Assembly: GCA_963576475.1 (NCBI GenBank)
Contig: OY754990.1
Span: forward strand, 9,049,485-9,113,484
Length of the DNA: 64,000 nucleotides
Direction: 5' to 3'
DNA from: Molanna angustata
Taxonomy: Eukaryota; Arthropoda; Insecta; Trichoptera; Molannidae
In this document: piece by piece, positions 1 to 10,480 of the stretch
Numbering within the stretch: the stretch's first letter is position 1
How the letters are laid out: each line of letters begins with the position of its first letter
Notes under the pieces: generated by a model
The model's input: only the letters and a program-made list of their open reading frames with translations
Databases searched by the model: none
Told to the model about the DNA's origin: nothing
Made by a program: the position numbers and the translations under genes

Positions 1-710
1 TATTATTAAGTGCCTCAGTGGGCTAAATCGCATTATATTATTAAGTGCCTCAGTGGGCTAAATCGTATTATATTATTAAGTGTCTCAGTGGGCTAAATCA
101 TATTATATTATTAAGTGCCTCAGTTGGCTAAATCGCATTGTATTATTATGTGCCGCAGTGGGCTAAATCGCATTATATTATTAAGTGCCTCAGTGGGCTA
201 AATCGCATTGTATTATTAAGTGCCGCAGTGGGCTAAATCGCATTATATTATTAAGTGCCTCAGTGGGCTAAATCGCATTATATTATTAAGTGCCTCAGTG
301 GGCTAAATCGTATTATATTATTAAGTGTCTCAGTGGGCTAAATCATATTATATTATTAAGTGCCTCAGTTGGCTAAATCGCATTGTATTATTATGTGCCG
401 CAGTGGGCTAAATCGCATTATATTATTAAGTGCCTCAGTGGGCTAAATCGCATTATATTATTAAGTGCCTCAGTGGGCTAAATCGCATTGTATTATTAAG
501 TGCCTCAGTGGGCTAAATCGCATTGTATTATTAAGTGCCTCAGTGGGCTAAATCGCATTGTATTATTAAGTGCCTCAGTGGGCTAAATCGTATTATATTA
601 TTAAGTGCCTCAGTGGGTTAAATCGCATTATAGTATGTGTCTCAGTGGGCTAAATCGCATTTTATTATTAAGTGCCTCTAAATCTTATTATGTGCCTTAT
701 TACGCTAAAT
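1..710. repeat. 35-bp tandem satellite with 245-bp higher-order duplication
   Basis: About 19-20 head-to-tail copies of a 35-bp unit beginning TATTATTAAGTGCCTCAG, starting at 1, 36, 71, 106 and so on. Units 1-5 (1-175) match units 8-12 (246-420) in their private variants: TGTCTC plus CATATTA in units 3 and 10, CAGTTGG in units 4 and 11, ATGTGCCGC in units 5 and 12. A 245-bp (7x35) block was therefore duplicated as a whole. The array decays after about 610 and runs off the left edge. No coding potential is seen. Confidence 0.95.
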
Positions 711-929
711 TATATATTTTTTTAATTTGTAACTATATATTTGTAACACATCAAAGTTTAACAATACAATTTTCTTTTTTATTAAAAAGATACTTAAAAA
801 CTAGATGCGGAACGTAAACTGCTTCAATAGGTTAAAAACCTGTTCTGAAGCAGCTTATAATTATTATTATATAAGTATATGATTTAGGTGCGTATATAAT
901 CATAATTATATAAGTATATATTATAATAT

Positions 930-1300
930 TAAGTGCCCCAGCAGGTTAAATCACATTATATTAAGTAAGCTTAATCACATTTTATTGCGCCTCAGTGGGC
1001 TAAACCGCATAATATTATGAAGTGTCTCAGGGAGCTAAATTGCATTTTATTGCGCCTCAGTGGGCTAAACCGCATAATATTATGAAGTGTCTCAGGGAGC
1101 TAAATTGCATTTTATTGCGCCTCAGTGGGCTAAACCGCATAATATTATGAAGTGTCTCAGGGAGCTAAATTGCATTTTATTGCGCCTCAGTGGGCTAAAC
1201 CGCATAATATTATGAAGAGTCTCAGGGGGCTAAATCGCACTATATTATGTGCCTAAGCGGGCTAAATCGCGCTATACTATGTGCCTCAGTGGGCTAAATG
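930..1300. repeat. 65-bp tandem array related to the 35-bp satellite
   Basis: Four copies of a 65-bp composite unit, anchored by TTGCGCCTCAGTGGGCTAAA, start near 985, 1050, 1115 and 1180. Each unit holds two diverged versions of the 'CTCAGTGGGCTAAA' core found in the 35-bp array, the second reading CTCAGGGAGCTAAA. The two arrays share an ancestor, and here a dimer became the amplified unit. The 220 bp between the arrays are AT-rich with nothing recognisable. Confidence 0.9.
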
Positions 1301-2262
1301 GTGCATTCATTCATTTATTTACCGACCGATGTTACTCATTAACTAAGCTTCATCATTACATACATAATTTATAGTCTGTCACAATCATTAGAATCAATTT
1401 GTATCGCATCAAGTTTCAAATTTTCTCAAATAAAGTTATCGCTTTTAGGCAATATCTTCATATTATCTAGATCGCTGCTTTGGTGCCATTTTTATTAACG
1501 ATTAATCCTAATTTAAACCACATATATTATTATGGTGAATTTCATTAGCTAGCATCAGTGTTTATTTTTTTATTACTGTGTTTGTTGGTTGATCTTTTGA
1601 TATATTTTTATAATGATAGTCTCAGCTTATTAACAATTTTTTTTTTTTTTAAATTTCATACATGTGCGTTTTTTGTATTTGTATACTAACTTATTAAATT
1701 TTCTGCCGGAATCAAACCTATGACACAGGTATAGATGTCACAAAAGTATTTCGTACAGTAGGCTATCTGTTTCTACAAATTACCCTTTTTTTTCCTATCT
1801 TTTACAAATTTTAATGAGCTCTCCATAAAATCTTAATGAGATTTTGGACGTCTTCGTTGACTGTAAATACAACGCTTTATAAAGTTGACATTACAGAAGA
1901 TTCCTTGGGATGTATTAAGCAATTCTTTCCTTGAATATTTCGTTTTATAAACATCTTTACTTTCAAAACTACTCGTGCTAAGTTTTCTCAATAAATTCTA
2001 TTAAAAATCGTAAAATAATTATTGTTACTTAACAATTGTAAGAAACTGATGTAGTAAGAAATGTTTTATAATATGAAATGCTATTTTTAATATGTCATAA
2101 CTGCTTGGTACGTTATAAAGGAAAAGGAAAGGAGCAGAATTGCTTAAGGTGTCCTAAGAAACCTTTCGTAATGCCAGCCGTGGGCCGATTGCTGGTATGC
2201 TGGGTTTAAAATTGACCCCCAAGACATTTCATTTTATCTAAATATTTTCATTTCATTTTCAG
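1301..2262 (+). other. probable intron upstream of the terminal exon
   Basis: AT-rich, with no ORF, repeat or RNA gene recognised. The last bases form a pyrimidine-rich tract ending TTCATTTTCAG at 2262, a good 3' splice site for the exon at 2263. How far left this intron extends is unknown; it may include the satellite arrays. Confidence 0.5.
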
Positions 2263-2392
2263 CGGTTCCGTGTTGAGGTCCCAATCGTTCCACGGTCCGA
2301 TGCTGCAGAGCAACAAGCTGACCACTGGACTAATGGAACGAAGCCTCGGAGAGTCTTACTATCAGGACCCATCCAGCGACAACGAATTTTAA
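2263..2392 (+). CDS. terminal coding exon of an unidentified gene
   Basis: After the splice acceptor TTTTCAG the sequence carries one split-codon base followed by 42 codons and TAA at 2390-2392. The peptide starts GSVLRSQSFHGPML and ends YYQDPSSDNEF. GC content and codon use are well above the surrounding AT-rich DNA, and two AATAAA signals follow at 2460 and 2543. The acidic Ser/Tyr-rich tail looks like the unstructured C terminus of a larger protein. I do not recognise the family, and the rest of the gene lies left of the window. The exon call is fairly firm; the product is unknown. Confidence 0.65.
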
Positions 2393-2565
2393 AACTACGC
2401 TCTCAGATCACGAGAGACGACTGCTCGAAAATATTCGAAAAATTCCTGAACTGTGAATCAATAAACTCAAATAGTGTTCAGATTGAATCGATTCATTGTG
2501 ATTTTGAATCGCTGTGAAACAGGGATGTACTAAACCAATCAAAATAAATCTAGTTGTATGTCAGC
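2393..2565 (+). other. 3' UTR with polyadenylation signals
   Basis: Sequence immediately after the TAA at 2390-2392. AATAAA hexamers occur at 2460-2465 and 2543-2548, so the transcript probably ends within about 30 bases of one of them. Beyond this, to 2934, the DNA is AT-rich with repeated TGAATCA/GAATCGATTC words and no gene. Confidence 0.45.
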
Positions 2566-2934
2566 TTTCCATATTTATATAAATAATCAAATTATTTGAC
2601 GATAATCATATAAACTAAATAGATAAATTGAATTGATTAAAGTGTCTGAATGATTTTTTCATTACTTGTAATATATACTTGAAACTAATCATTTAATAAT
2701 GATTCAAAATATTATTATGTAATCCGTTGTATAATGAATCAAGTCATTCAACAATTTTTGGACAGAACACCTAAAAATACAAAATAAATCTAAATATTAT
2801 TCAGATCGTATCACATTATTTTTAAATCATTCTTCAACTAGACTTTTCAAATTAAATCAATTCTAGTATCTATGGATAATTATATTAAATTGTTTTACAA
2901 TAATTAATCATGAAATAATCCAAAGACACTCATA

Positions 2935-3508
2935 GGGCCGGTATTACAGTCTCAGTTTAATAGCTAAACTCAAGTTTTACAAAAATATAGCGTATTACAG
3001 TGTCCGTTTAGGCCTAATCTTCCCTCAAATACGTCACTAAAACAACAAATATTTAACTCAACGTTTCTGCTGGCGGATTAAGTACTTAACGGTGAGTCAA
3101 CTGTCATTTGCTAGGCAACGCGTGTAGTTTCAGTATTCTATCACTAGAGGCGTTAGTTGTATCGACGGTGGCGCCACACAACAAAAAAAACTCACAGCCA
3201 TATTGAAACGACCATGGGCATTTAAAAGCATTATTTTGGTGAAAAAAATTAAATTTACCATGTTGGATAATAAAACAATAGTACTTATTTCAAGTCGTAG
3301 CGTCCCGTTTTGTAGTTGGTATTATTTGAGGTTATTTAAAATTTGACAGATAATAACCACAGAAAAAGTAAAATATGTCTATAATTGAAGATTTAGTAAC
3401 TGACATGTCATATTGCACTGTAATACGGAAATGGATTCAATCTCCCCTAAACATTAATCTTGAGTTTAACAAACTCAATGAGTTGAGGGCCGACTGTAAT
3501 ACCGGCCC
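2935..3508 (+). mobile_element. TIR element family 1, copy 1 (non-autonomous DNA transposon)
   Basis: 574-bp element bounded by the inverted repeats GGGCCGGTATTACAGTC and GACTGTAATACCGGCCC, flanked on both sides by ATA. The inversion continues inside the ends: AGTTTAATAGCTAAACTC on the left, GAGTTTAACAAACTCAATG on the right. There is no ORF of note. Near-identical copies lie at 20989-21566 (inverted), 32738-33307 and 34672-35250. A 3-bp duplication and GGG/GGC ends recall PIF/Harbinger MITEs, but ATA is not the usual TWA target, so the superfamily stays open. Confidence 0.9.
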
Positions 3509-4365
3509 ATAATCAAATCAAATTGACTCGATTTCTGAGTCGAATCAGCTTGACTCGATTTCTGAATCAAATCAAGGTGACTCGACAAGTTGTATCGTCT
3601 GACCGAAAAATTGCGACATTGACTTAGTTTTAATTGCTTGTCCGTCTTATTGTGCGTTTATCAAAATGTTTATAAAACAGGCCTGATAATATATGTTGTA
3701 ATTGTTTGAAATTGTACGCAGATTTTACAAATTATTTGTATCAATTACGTACATTTTCGATGAACCGTTCGTACTAAATTAGGTATCATACATTACCTAG
3801 TGTGATGCAATGTTATAATTGTGCAATCTATTAAATATTTGAAACTGCTTCTTCTTCATGGCGGATGAAAACTGAGTGTAGTGTGTTGGAAATAAATGTT
3901 GAGAGAGATTGTGACAGGGCTGAATACAATTTTGGTAACGTGAACATATGAATATTTATATATACTAGGACTACTTATTAAAATTGTATCATTTATGATA
4001 TTTCATCCATAATTTTTTGATTTCCTTTTAAATTGTCTGATTTACGACCCTGCTCGTCTAAATGTAAAATTTGTACCCTAGTAAAATTTAGATTTATCAA
4101 AAAATTCATTTTTAAAACAATGCTTATGTAAAATACTTTATTAATATATCAATATGTTACTCTTTATTAAATTGTATCTGTCCCTTATATCCCTCACTCT
4201 CCTCCCCCCCCCCCAATACTGTTATGTAGGACAAAGAAGATGTCACTTTGAAATTGATTATATAAAAAAACTCAACTCGTGTTTATGAAACAAAGATTAT
4301 AATGAATAAAATTATATTGATTAATCTTATATATATTGTTGACAGAAATCTCGTAATTTGTAGTG
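3509..4365. other. no gene seen; AT-rich
   Basis: A short run of TGACTCGATTTCTGA-type direct repeats (3525-3590) continues the motif present left of the inserted TIR element, so that element landed inside a simple local repeat. A run of C residues sits near 4204-4214. Nothing else is recognised. Confidence 0.5.
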
Positions 4366-4696
4366 TCCGGCCGAACCTTTGGCCAAAAAAAGGAACTTTG
4401 CCTTTGGCCAAAATAGGGCCGAAGGTTTGGCCAAAATTGAGCCGAAGGTTTGTCCTAAATTGAGCCGAATTTTTATCCTAAATTGAGCTGAAAGTTTGGC
4501 CAAAATTGAGCCGAAGGTTTGTCCTAAATTGAGCCGAAGTTTTATCCTAAATTAAGCTGAAATTTTGGACAAAATTGAGCCAAAGGTTTGTCCTAAATTG
4601 AGCTGAAAGTTTGGCCGAAATTGAGCCGAAGGTTTGTCCTAAATTGAGCTGAAAGTTTGGCCAAAATTGAGCCGAAGGTTTGTCCTAAATTGAGAA
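4366..4696. repeat. 22-bp tandem minisatellite
   Basis: About 14 imperfect units of the form TTGAGCCGAAGGTTTGTCCTAAA. Variants alternate between 'GGCCAAAA' and 'GTCCTAAA', which gives a weak 44-bp double period. No coding potential. Confidence 0.85.
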
Positions 4697-4782
4697 GTTT
4701 ATTTTCAGCTGCTTAAAACAGTTAATACTGAATAACTAGTTTGAACGCGCGAGTACTTATTTTATTACTACTATCATGCTGA

Positions 4783-4965
4783 CCGTCGTGTCACAGTCGG
4801 TAAGCAGTTTGGCTTGTGTGCGGGCGACCTCCCAACAGAGGAGAAATTTATTTAAATTCATTTCTCGCGCAAATATTGCTTCTCTGGGCTGGTAACGCTG
4901 GTTAGTTGGATGAAATTGCCTTACTCCAATAAACAAGGAAGTGTTTATTACTATTATTACTGTGC
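4783..4965 (+). mobile_element. tRNA-derived SINE, family C
   Basis: The head, GACCGTCGTGTCACAGTCGG, is followed by a degraded internal promoter B region. The body carries 'AATTCATTTCTCGCGCAAAT', 'GCTTCTCTGGGCTGG' and 'GGTTAGTTGGA', and ends in short ATT/TTA repeats. The same body recurs at 10223-10480 (inverted), 23935-24050 (inverted, partial), 24092-24290 and 26686-26886 (inverted). Confidence 0.75.
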
Positions 4966-5109
4966 ATAAATACCAAATAATTCCTCCACAATTTGCATCA
5001 ATATTATTATAAAGTTTCTTAGTAATGTCAAAATTCGCAGCTAGGGACGAACATTCAAAACTCTGCCCAAAATCTGACCTTCGATCTGATACAATTTTTT
5101 TGATTGAGC

Positions 5110-5245
5110 CAATAAATTGTTATTGAAAAACCAAGTATTATTTTAAATAATAATTTTCATAGGAATTACTTGGTTTTGTGTAACTCGATACCTGTTTCGG
5201 AGATAACCTCTCCTTCGTCAGACTAATTTAGATAATCATCACAAT
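5110..5245 (-). mobile_element. Penelope-like element end with hammerhead-like core
   Basis: On the minus strand, CTGACGA is followed by a short stem (GGAGA...TCTCC), then GAAAC and AGGTATCGAGTT. This resembles the structured ends of Penelope-like elements, which are reported to carry hammerhead ribozyme motifs. Related motifs sit at 25781-25815 and 31545-31582. No Penelope reverse transcriptase is visible nearby, so this is an end fragment. A convincing stem I and cleavage site were not found. Confidence 0.4.
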
Positions 5246-5816
5246 AAATACATTTTTATCGCAGTCATTCCTACGCATGTTTTAAGACATACATTAATTT
5301 TGAAAAATTAAATCGGCTCTCTTGCAAAATTTTAAAAACGGTATAAATGAAATCTTACCATTCTTTGTGTCAATTATTTGCTTTCCATGACGTTTTTTAC
5401 GCAGTTATTTTGGGTATATTACTTATATAAAAAATGTGCTTAGTTAAAAAAGTATTGATCTTGTAGACGCGTTAGAATCGACGTTGATACTTTTCTTCCT
5501 AAATTGATATTTTTCTAATGACGTTAGAATGTGCTGTGAATGTTTTGTTTTCCACCTTTCGCACTGTGGCCTTGTTGCATATCATGGAATAATTTCCCAA
5601 AAGATTTATGTCACTTTCAATGTATTTTTGAGAAATTATTCGTCCTGATACGTAATACAGCTGTTGATATCTATCGAAGTTATGCATTCCCTTTGGAAAT
5701 TTAATATTTTGTATATATATATATATATATATATGTATAGAATTTACATATGATATTAAAATTATAGAATAATGTGCAATAAATTATGTTTTATGGTACT
5801 TCACGCTATTAATTCA
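5246..5816. other. no gene seen; short (TA)n
   Basis: AT-rich DNA without recognisable coding sequence. A (TA)n/(AT)n microsatellite of about 20 bp occurs near 5715-5735. Confidence 0.5.
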
Positions 5817-7140
5817 TTTATTCGTTGTGTTGATTGTTTTACAGTACCTATAAAATGCATTCAGTTGAATATTACAAAATACAAAAAAAATATATACCTA
5901 TCAATATAACAAAACAACACACTTTAAGTTTTATTTTAAGATACAGCATGCTTTCAAATGATTGCTTCATGGTTCATCATACACTTGATTGTTTTACAGT
6001 ATATAATGCATATGATTCATTGTTTTATGGTACATCACGCATTAATTTGATAGTTTTACAGTACAACATGAATTCATTTTGCTGTTTTACAGTAGGTACT
6101 ATAAACAATAAATTAATTGTTGTACAGCTAAAGGCATATTCAGTTGATAGTTTTACGGTACATCACGCATTAATTTGATAGTTTTACAGTACAACATGAA
6201 TTAATATTATTGTTTTACAGTATGTACTACAAACAATAAATTGATTGTTATACAGCTACATGCATATTCAGTTGATAGTTTACGATACATCACCCATTAA
6301 TTTGATAGTTTTACAGTACAACATGAATTCACTTTGCTGTTTTACAGTAGGTACTGCAAACAATAAATTAATTGTTGTACAGCTAAAGGCATATTCAGTT
6401 GATAGTTTTACGGTTCATCATGCATTAATTTGATAGTTTTACAGTACAACATGAATTCATATTATTGTTTTACAGTATTTTTTATTTTCTTTTATAGAAT
6501 ACAACAGCATTACAGTATGTACTACAAACAATAAATTGATTGTTATACAGCTACATGCATATTCAGTTGATAGTTTTACGATACATCACCCATTAATTTG
6601 ATAGTTTTACAGTACAACATGAATTCATTTTGCTGTTTTACAGTAGGTACTACAAACAATAAATTGATTGTTATACAGCTAAAGGCATATTCAGTTGATA
6701 ATTTTACGGTATATCACACATTAATTAGTTTTACAGTACCTACAACATGAATTAATTATATTGTATTACAGCACAACACGCATTCATTTAATTAATTTAC
6801 AGAACAACATCCTTTTGTTTTTTTCGATTTTTTACGGTACAATACGTTATCAATGTCAATTTGTTATATTAGTACAATATGTTTTTATTTTAGTACAAAA
6901 ATGCTCTCATATCAAAAATATATTCGTACACTGTACATTCTGTTAAATTGTTTTGTGATACTAAGTATAATAATCCTATAACATTGTATGTACCTTTACA
7001 GTACTAAATGACATTAGAATTTTATAATATAACATGATTTTTAGGTACATATTCTGCTACGGTACAGATGCATATTTTTTAATTGCTTTACGGTGCAACA
7101 CGCTATTTTTTTTTATTTTAAGTTGGTACAACAAGCGTTT
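5817..7140. repeat. 32-bp tandem repeat amplified as a 128-bp higher-order unit
   Basis: The core word TTGATAGTTTTACAGTACA recurs about every 32 bp. Four diverged 32-mers form a 128-bp unit, marked by CATTAATTTGATAG at 6040, 6168, 6295, 6423, 6591 and about 6718. One interval is 168 bp because some 40 bp are inserted at 6474-6515. Outside 6000-6760 the 32-bp pattern is degenerate but traceable from about 5820 to 7140. Open frames here are by-products of the repeat. Confidence 0.85.
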
Positions 7141-7590
7141 AGATACTGCTACATCGTATTGTTTAATCACTGTTACCAAATTGTGTAAAAAATATTTTAA
7201 AATTTAATTTGATTTAATTATTGTTTTATTCAAATAAATTATTTTATCGATTTATATTATTTTCTTAGATGCAATTAATTTAATCTCATGTATGTGTGTT
7301 TTTAGTATTTGTAAATTGTATTTTTTTTTTCAGTATTTTGTTAAAATATTTATAAATTATCTATTTTTTCTCTCTACGTTGGTTTAAATTAAAATAAAAA
7401 TGTGTTTATGTATATTAAAAAAATATATATTGAATTAAATCTATCAATTATTTTATGTAAATTATAGGATTATATAGATGTGTAAAAAAATAGGTACTCG
7501 TTATAAGTAGGAGCTCTTTATTTTGATACAAAACTTAATGGTTTTGAAAATGAATTGATTTGTTTTCAGTTAGGTAGGTTAAGTTCATAA
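7141..7590. other. no gene seen; AT-rich
   Basis: Poly-A/T runs and TA-rich words only. Confidence 0.5.
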
Positions 7591-7810
7591 TTATTCTTCT
7601 TCGTCATGTGCCGTCTCCTCTGTGAAGGTCAACGACCATCAGAGCTATCTCCGCTTTATCCCCTTTGGTCCTGTACTGTGACGCAGTGCTTTTATCTGAA
7701 CTACTGTCGTAGGTTACGGAGCAATGAAACTCTTCGTCGTACTAGTCCTATTCTCCCAGGATCACAAGCTGTAGGAGTTGCTACTTCTTTCCTCTCATTA
7801 TATAACCAAA
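7591..7810 (+). repeat. unclassified GC-richer dispersed repeat fragment
   Basis: Starts near TTCTTCTTCGTCATGTGCCG and continues with CTGTGAAGGTCAACGACCATC. Base composition differs sharply from the flanks, as expected for a transposable-element fragment. It abuts the tRNA-Trp-like sequence at 7846. I cannot assign a family. Confidence 0.35.
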
Positions 7811-7845
7811 TTATAAATTCAAGTAGATAAATGCTTATAATTTTA

Positions 7846-7884
7846 ATCAGAAGGTTGCGTGTTCAAATCACGTCGGGGTCACCA
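7846..7884 (+). pseudogene. 3' half of tRNA-Trp including the CCA tail
   Basis: From ATCAGAAGGTTGCGTG through GTTCAAATCACGTCGGGGTC the sequence matches what I know of the 3' half of insect cytosolic tRNA-Trp: end of the anticodon stem, variable loop, T arm with TTCAAAT, and acceptor strand. It continues ACCA, which is the discriminator base plus CCA. Eukaryotic tRNA genes do not encode CCA, so this copy came from a mature tRNA by reverse transcription or by use as a primer. A scrambled second piece, ATCAGAAGGTTGCG...GCGTGTTCAAATTAC, lies at 7938-7971. No 5' half precedes it. Confidence 0.75.
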
Positions 7885-8489
7885 CTATTTAGGGATAGTT
7901 GCTATTGGGGTTGTTATTTAATTGAGAATATTATATATCAGAAGGTTGCGATTTTAATGTGCGTGTTCAAATTACTTCCCAATAACATACATCACTATAT
8001 AAGATATTGCAATTTAATAATCAGTCACAATCAGTCAGAAATATAAATAGTAATTGAGTGATGAAGGGTTTCAAAATAAAAGATAACTTACATGATTTCA
8101 TTATAGGTACTGATAAATTTACAGATGTTCGCGATGTTTGGGTCGATATTAATTTTACGATAATTACTAAAGTGTTACCACTGTTGTCGTCTTGCTGGTT
8201 GATATGCGAATGGGAAACCACGCTGCATATTCGGTTCATGATCTGATGTCCTTTGGCCATCTTCGTTAATATGAATGAGATGCGAGACCATCCGACAAAT
8301 GACATATTCATTGACCACATTGGTTGTGTCGTGTAACATCACCACAATCGCATTGATAATTGAATTCATTATAAATATAATTTAATTATCATTGTAAAAT
8401 TTGAAATTCCATCATCTTGACACAAGTAATGACAACTTTTGTTAATGAACACTTCTGTGTCATCCCGTATAAAGAAATAATTTCATGAG

Positions 8490-8575
8490 AAATAATTCAT
8501 TCATACCATCGCGCCATGTCCCACAATGTGGGGTTACCAGCTACAGGTGTGCGGGTGTGCATTACCTTAGAAAAA
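8490..8575 (-). mobile_element. fragment of the RTE-associated 3' repeat
   Basis: CATTCATACCATCGCGCCATG followed by TCCCACAATGTGGGGTTACC and a GTGCGGGTGTGCATT word is the reverse complement of the end of the repeats at 9672-9968 and 27801-28092. Confidence 0.6.
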
Positions 8576-9195
8576 GAAGCGCAACACACGTGAATAATCA
8601 TTATGGGAAATGATGATTATCAATATATGTATTTATCCCTGCCCAATCGATCCCAAGATGCCAGCACGGCTTTCAAATGACTTACCATAATGCCACGGTG
8701 CGATTGACTACCAATATGAAATATTTTGTTGCAAAGTAGTGAGCTCCTATACATAACGAGTACCTACTAAAAAATATTTTAAAAAATTTTACTTTACGAC
8801 TTACATTATTATATATATAAAATGGTGCTTTTGTAAAATAGTGTTATCTTTTTATTATTTGTGTATATTTAACTATACAAATTGTAATCTCTAGATCTGT
8901 CAATATTGAAATATATACAAAAATATTAGTAGTAATAGTGGACTTTGCTTTACTCTTGTAGACTATTCAACAAGGTCAGGCTGTCGGGATCAGGGCCGAT
9001 CCATGATGTGTTCAAATAGTGCAACTGTGCCTGATGCAAAGTAAATTTGGGGCACCAAATATAAGCAGTCTAATTTGAAACACCCAAGAGTCATAGAGGC
9101 TGGACCTCATCATCTCTAGACCCTTGAGTTTCTGTGACAACGGATCAAAAGATATCTAAAGAGATGAAGAAGAATTTGATAGAAAAATTAATATT
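8576..9195. other. no gene seen
   Basis: AT-rich. A degraded SINE-C-like word (GCCACGGTGCGATTGACTACC) occurs near 8690. Otherwise nothing is recognised. Confidence 0.4.
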
Positions 9196-9199
9196 ACAG

Positions 9200-9330
9200 G
9201 ATGTAAGAACTGTTAGAAATCGTGGATGCGAGTTTGAATCCTGCCTCAACCAATTTCGTTTACCTATAACACAAGTTTTTGCTTATTTTAGGGAATGTAG
9301 GAGGATGTATAAGTTCTTTTAAAACCTATG
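9200..9330 (+). mobile_element. tRNA-derived SINE, family A (partial)
   Basis: Retains the B-box part of the tRNA-like head (GCGAGTTTGAATCCTGCCTC). The family A body follows: TTTCGTTTACCTATAACACA, 'GCTTATTTTAGGGAATGTAGGA' split around position 9300, and AGATGTATA-like words. The full head is present in the copy at 13465. Confidence 0.7.
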
Positions 9331-9616
9331 TAGGGCTCGACAAACAAGAGAATGCGGGTGACAGTTTTATAAAGCGTTGTTGAAAATCTATGGATGCAAA
9401 CGTCAGGGAAAAAGTTACACGTAATTCACTGCACAATGTCGTAAGCCAACTAATTTTATTGGTTAATACAAATTATCTAGGAGTATTTTTCTGCACTAAA
9501 ATTGGTTTGTGCACAGGTTTTGTCATTTGCATTCTTTCGCTTGGCGAGGTCTAGTAATAATATATTTTACAAAAATTGAAATTGAATTCAAAGTTGATTG
9601 TTTGTAGAAGCATGGA

Positions 9617-9663
9617 ACTAGAACTGATATCATATAAATGATTTTTATGATATCAGTTCTAGT
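9617..9663. repeat. perfect 18-bp inverted repeat (hairpin)
   Basis: ACTAGAACTGATATCATA (9617-9634) is followed, after an 11-nt loop, by its exact reverse complement (9646-9663). A third partial copy, AGTACTGATATG, follows directly. It lies just left of the repeat at 9672. Confidence 0.9.
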
Positions 9664-9671
9664 ACTGATAT

Positions 9672-9968
9672 GTATTTTCTGTGAGGCACCGGCTTAGAAT
9701 AGTGCTTCCACTCTTTTCTATTATTGTTTTCGAGTGTCCCGTAAGAGCCGGATAATCGAAAATACAACAGGCAACAATAATATATCACATAGTTTATCAA
9801 TGAGGTTCACCACCCATTCTGAATATAGTGCCTTTTTAGGTGAGACGATACTGGTGTGTGGGTATACACAGATATGTTGTGCTACCTTTTATAAGGCAAT
9901 GCACACCCGCACACCTTTCGCTGGTTACCCCACATTGTGGGATATGCCGTGATGGTATGAATGAATGT
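9672..9968 (+). mobile_element. RTE-associated 3' repeat, copy 1
   Basis: Begins GTGAGGCACCGGCTTAGAAT and ends GCCGTGATGGTATGAATGAAT, with a conserved middle (CGAGTGTCCCGTAAGAGCCG, GGTTCACCAC, GTGTGTGGGTATACA). It is highly similar along its length to 27801-28092. The terminal 'GTGATGGTATG' is the 3' signature also seen, inverted, next to RTE-like coding fragments at 39090, 40110 and 63485. It is probably a 3' UTR or a SINE that borrows that tail. Confidence 0.7.
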
Positions 9969-10222
9969 ATTTTCTGATCATTACGTATGCTGATGATCCT
10001 AAGGAATGACAGAAGACGAACGTAGAATTAATATAGGCAAATTTGTGGTCTATCAATTTATTATAGGATAAGAAATGAGGATATTAGATGGGAATGTAAG
10101 ATTGAAATTGGTATTGTGTGAAAAACGAGAGAAAATAATTCCATAAGACGGTTTGTCCACATTGAAAGAATGACTAATGATTCTACATTGAAAAAGATGT
10201 ATGTCAAGATAGAATTATTATT

Positions 10223-10480
10223 ATGTGGTGTTCTCTGCCCACTCGAAAATACAGAAACCGTTCAATGGTATAATAATTTAATTAACTTGCACACTGCGCA
10301 AGTGGCGAGTTTATTGCCATGTGGCAATTTCTTCCAACTAACCAGTGTTTCCAGCCCAGAAAAGGTATATTAGCGTGGGAAATTAATTTAAATAAATTTG
10401 TCCTCTGCTGGGGCTCGAACCCAGGACGCCCACACAGAAGCCAAACGGCTTACCAACTGTGTCACGGCAGTCGTCATGTA
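10223..10480 (-). mobile_element. tRNA-derived SINE, family C (inverted)
   Basis: Reads in reverse from CACTGCGCAAGTGGCGAG through CAGTGTTTCCAGCCCAGAA to CTGCTGGGGCTCGAACCCAG. The last word is the complement of the B box GGGTTCGAGCCCCAGCAG. The tRNA-like head ends near GTGTCACGGCAGTCGTCATG. Confidence 0.75.

Noticed and set aside
1..710. CRISPR array
   Set aside because: Units are contiguous 35-mers with no unique spacers, in a eukaryotic genome.
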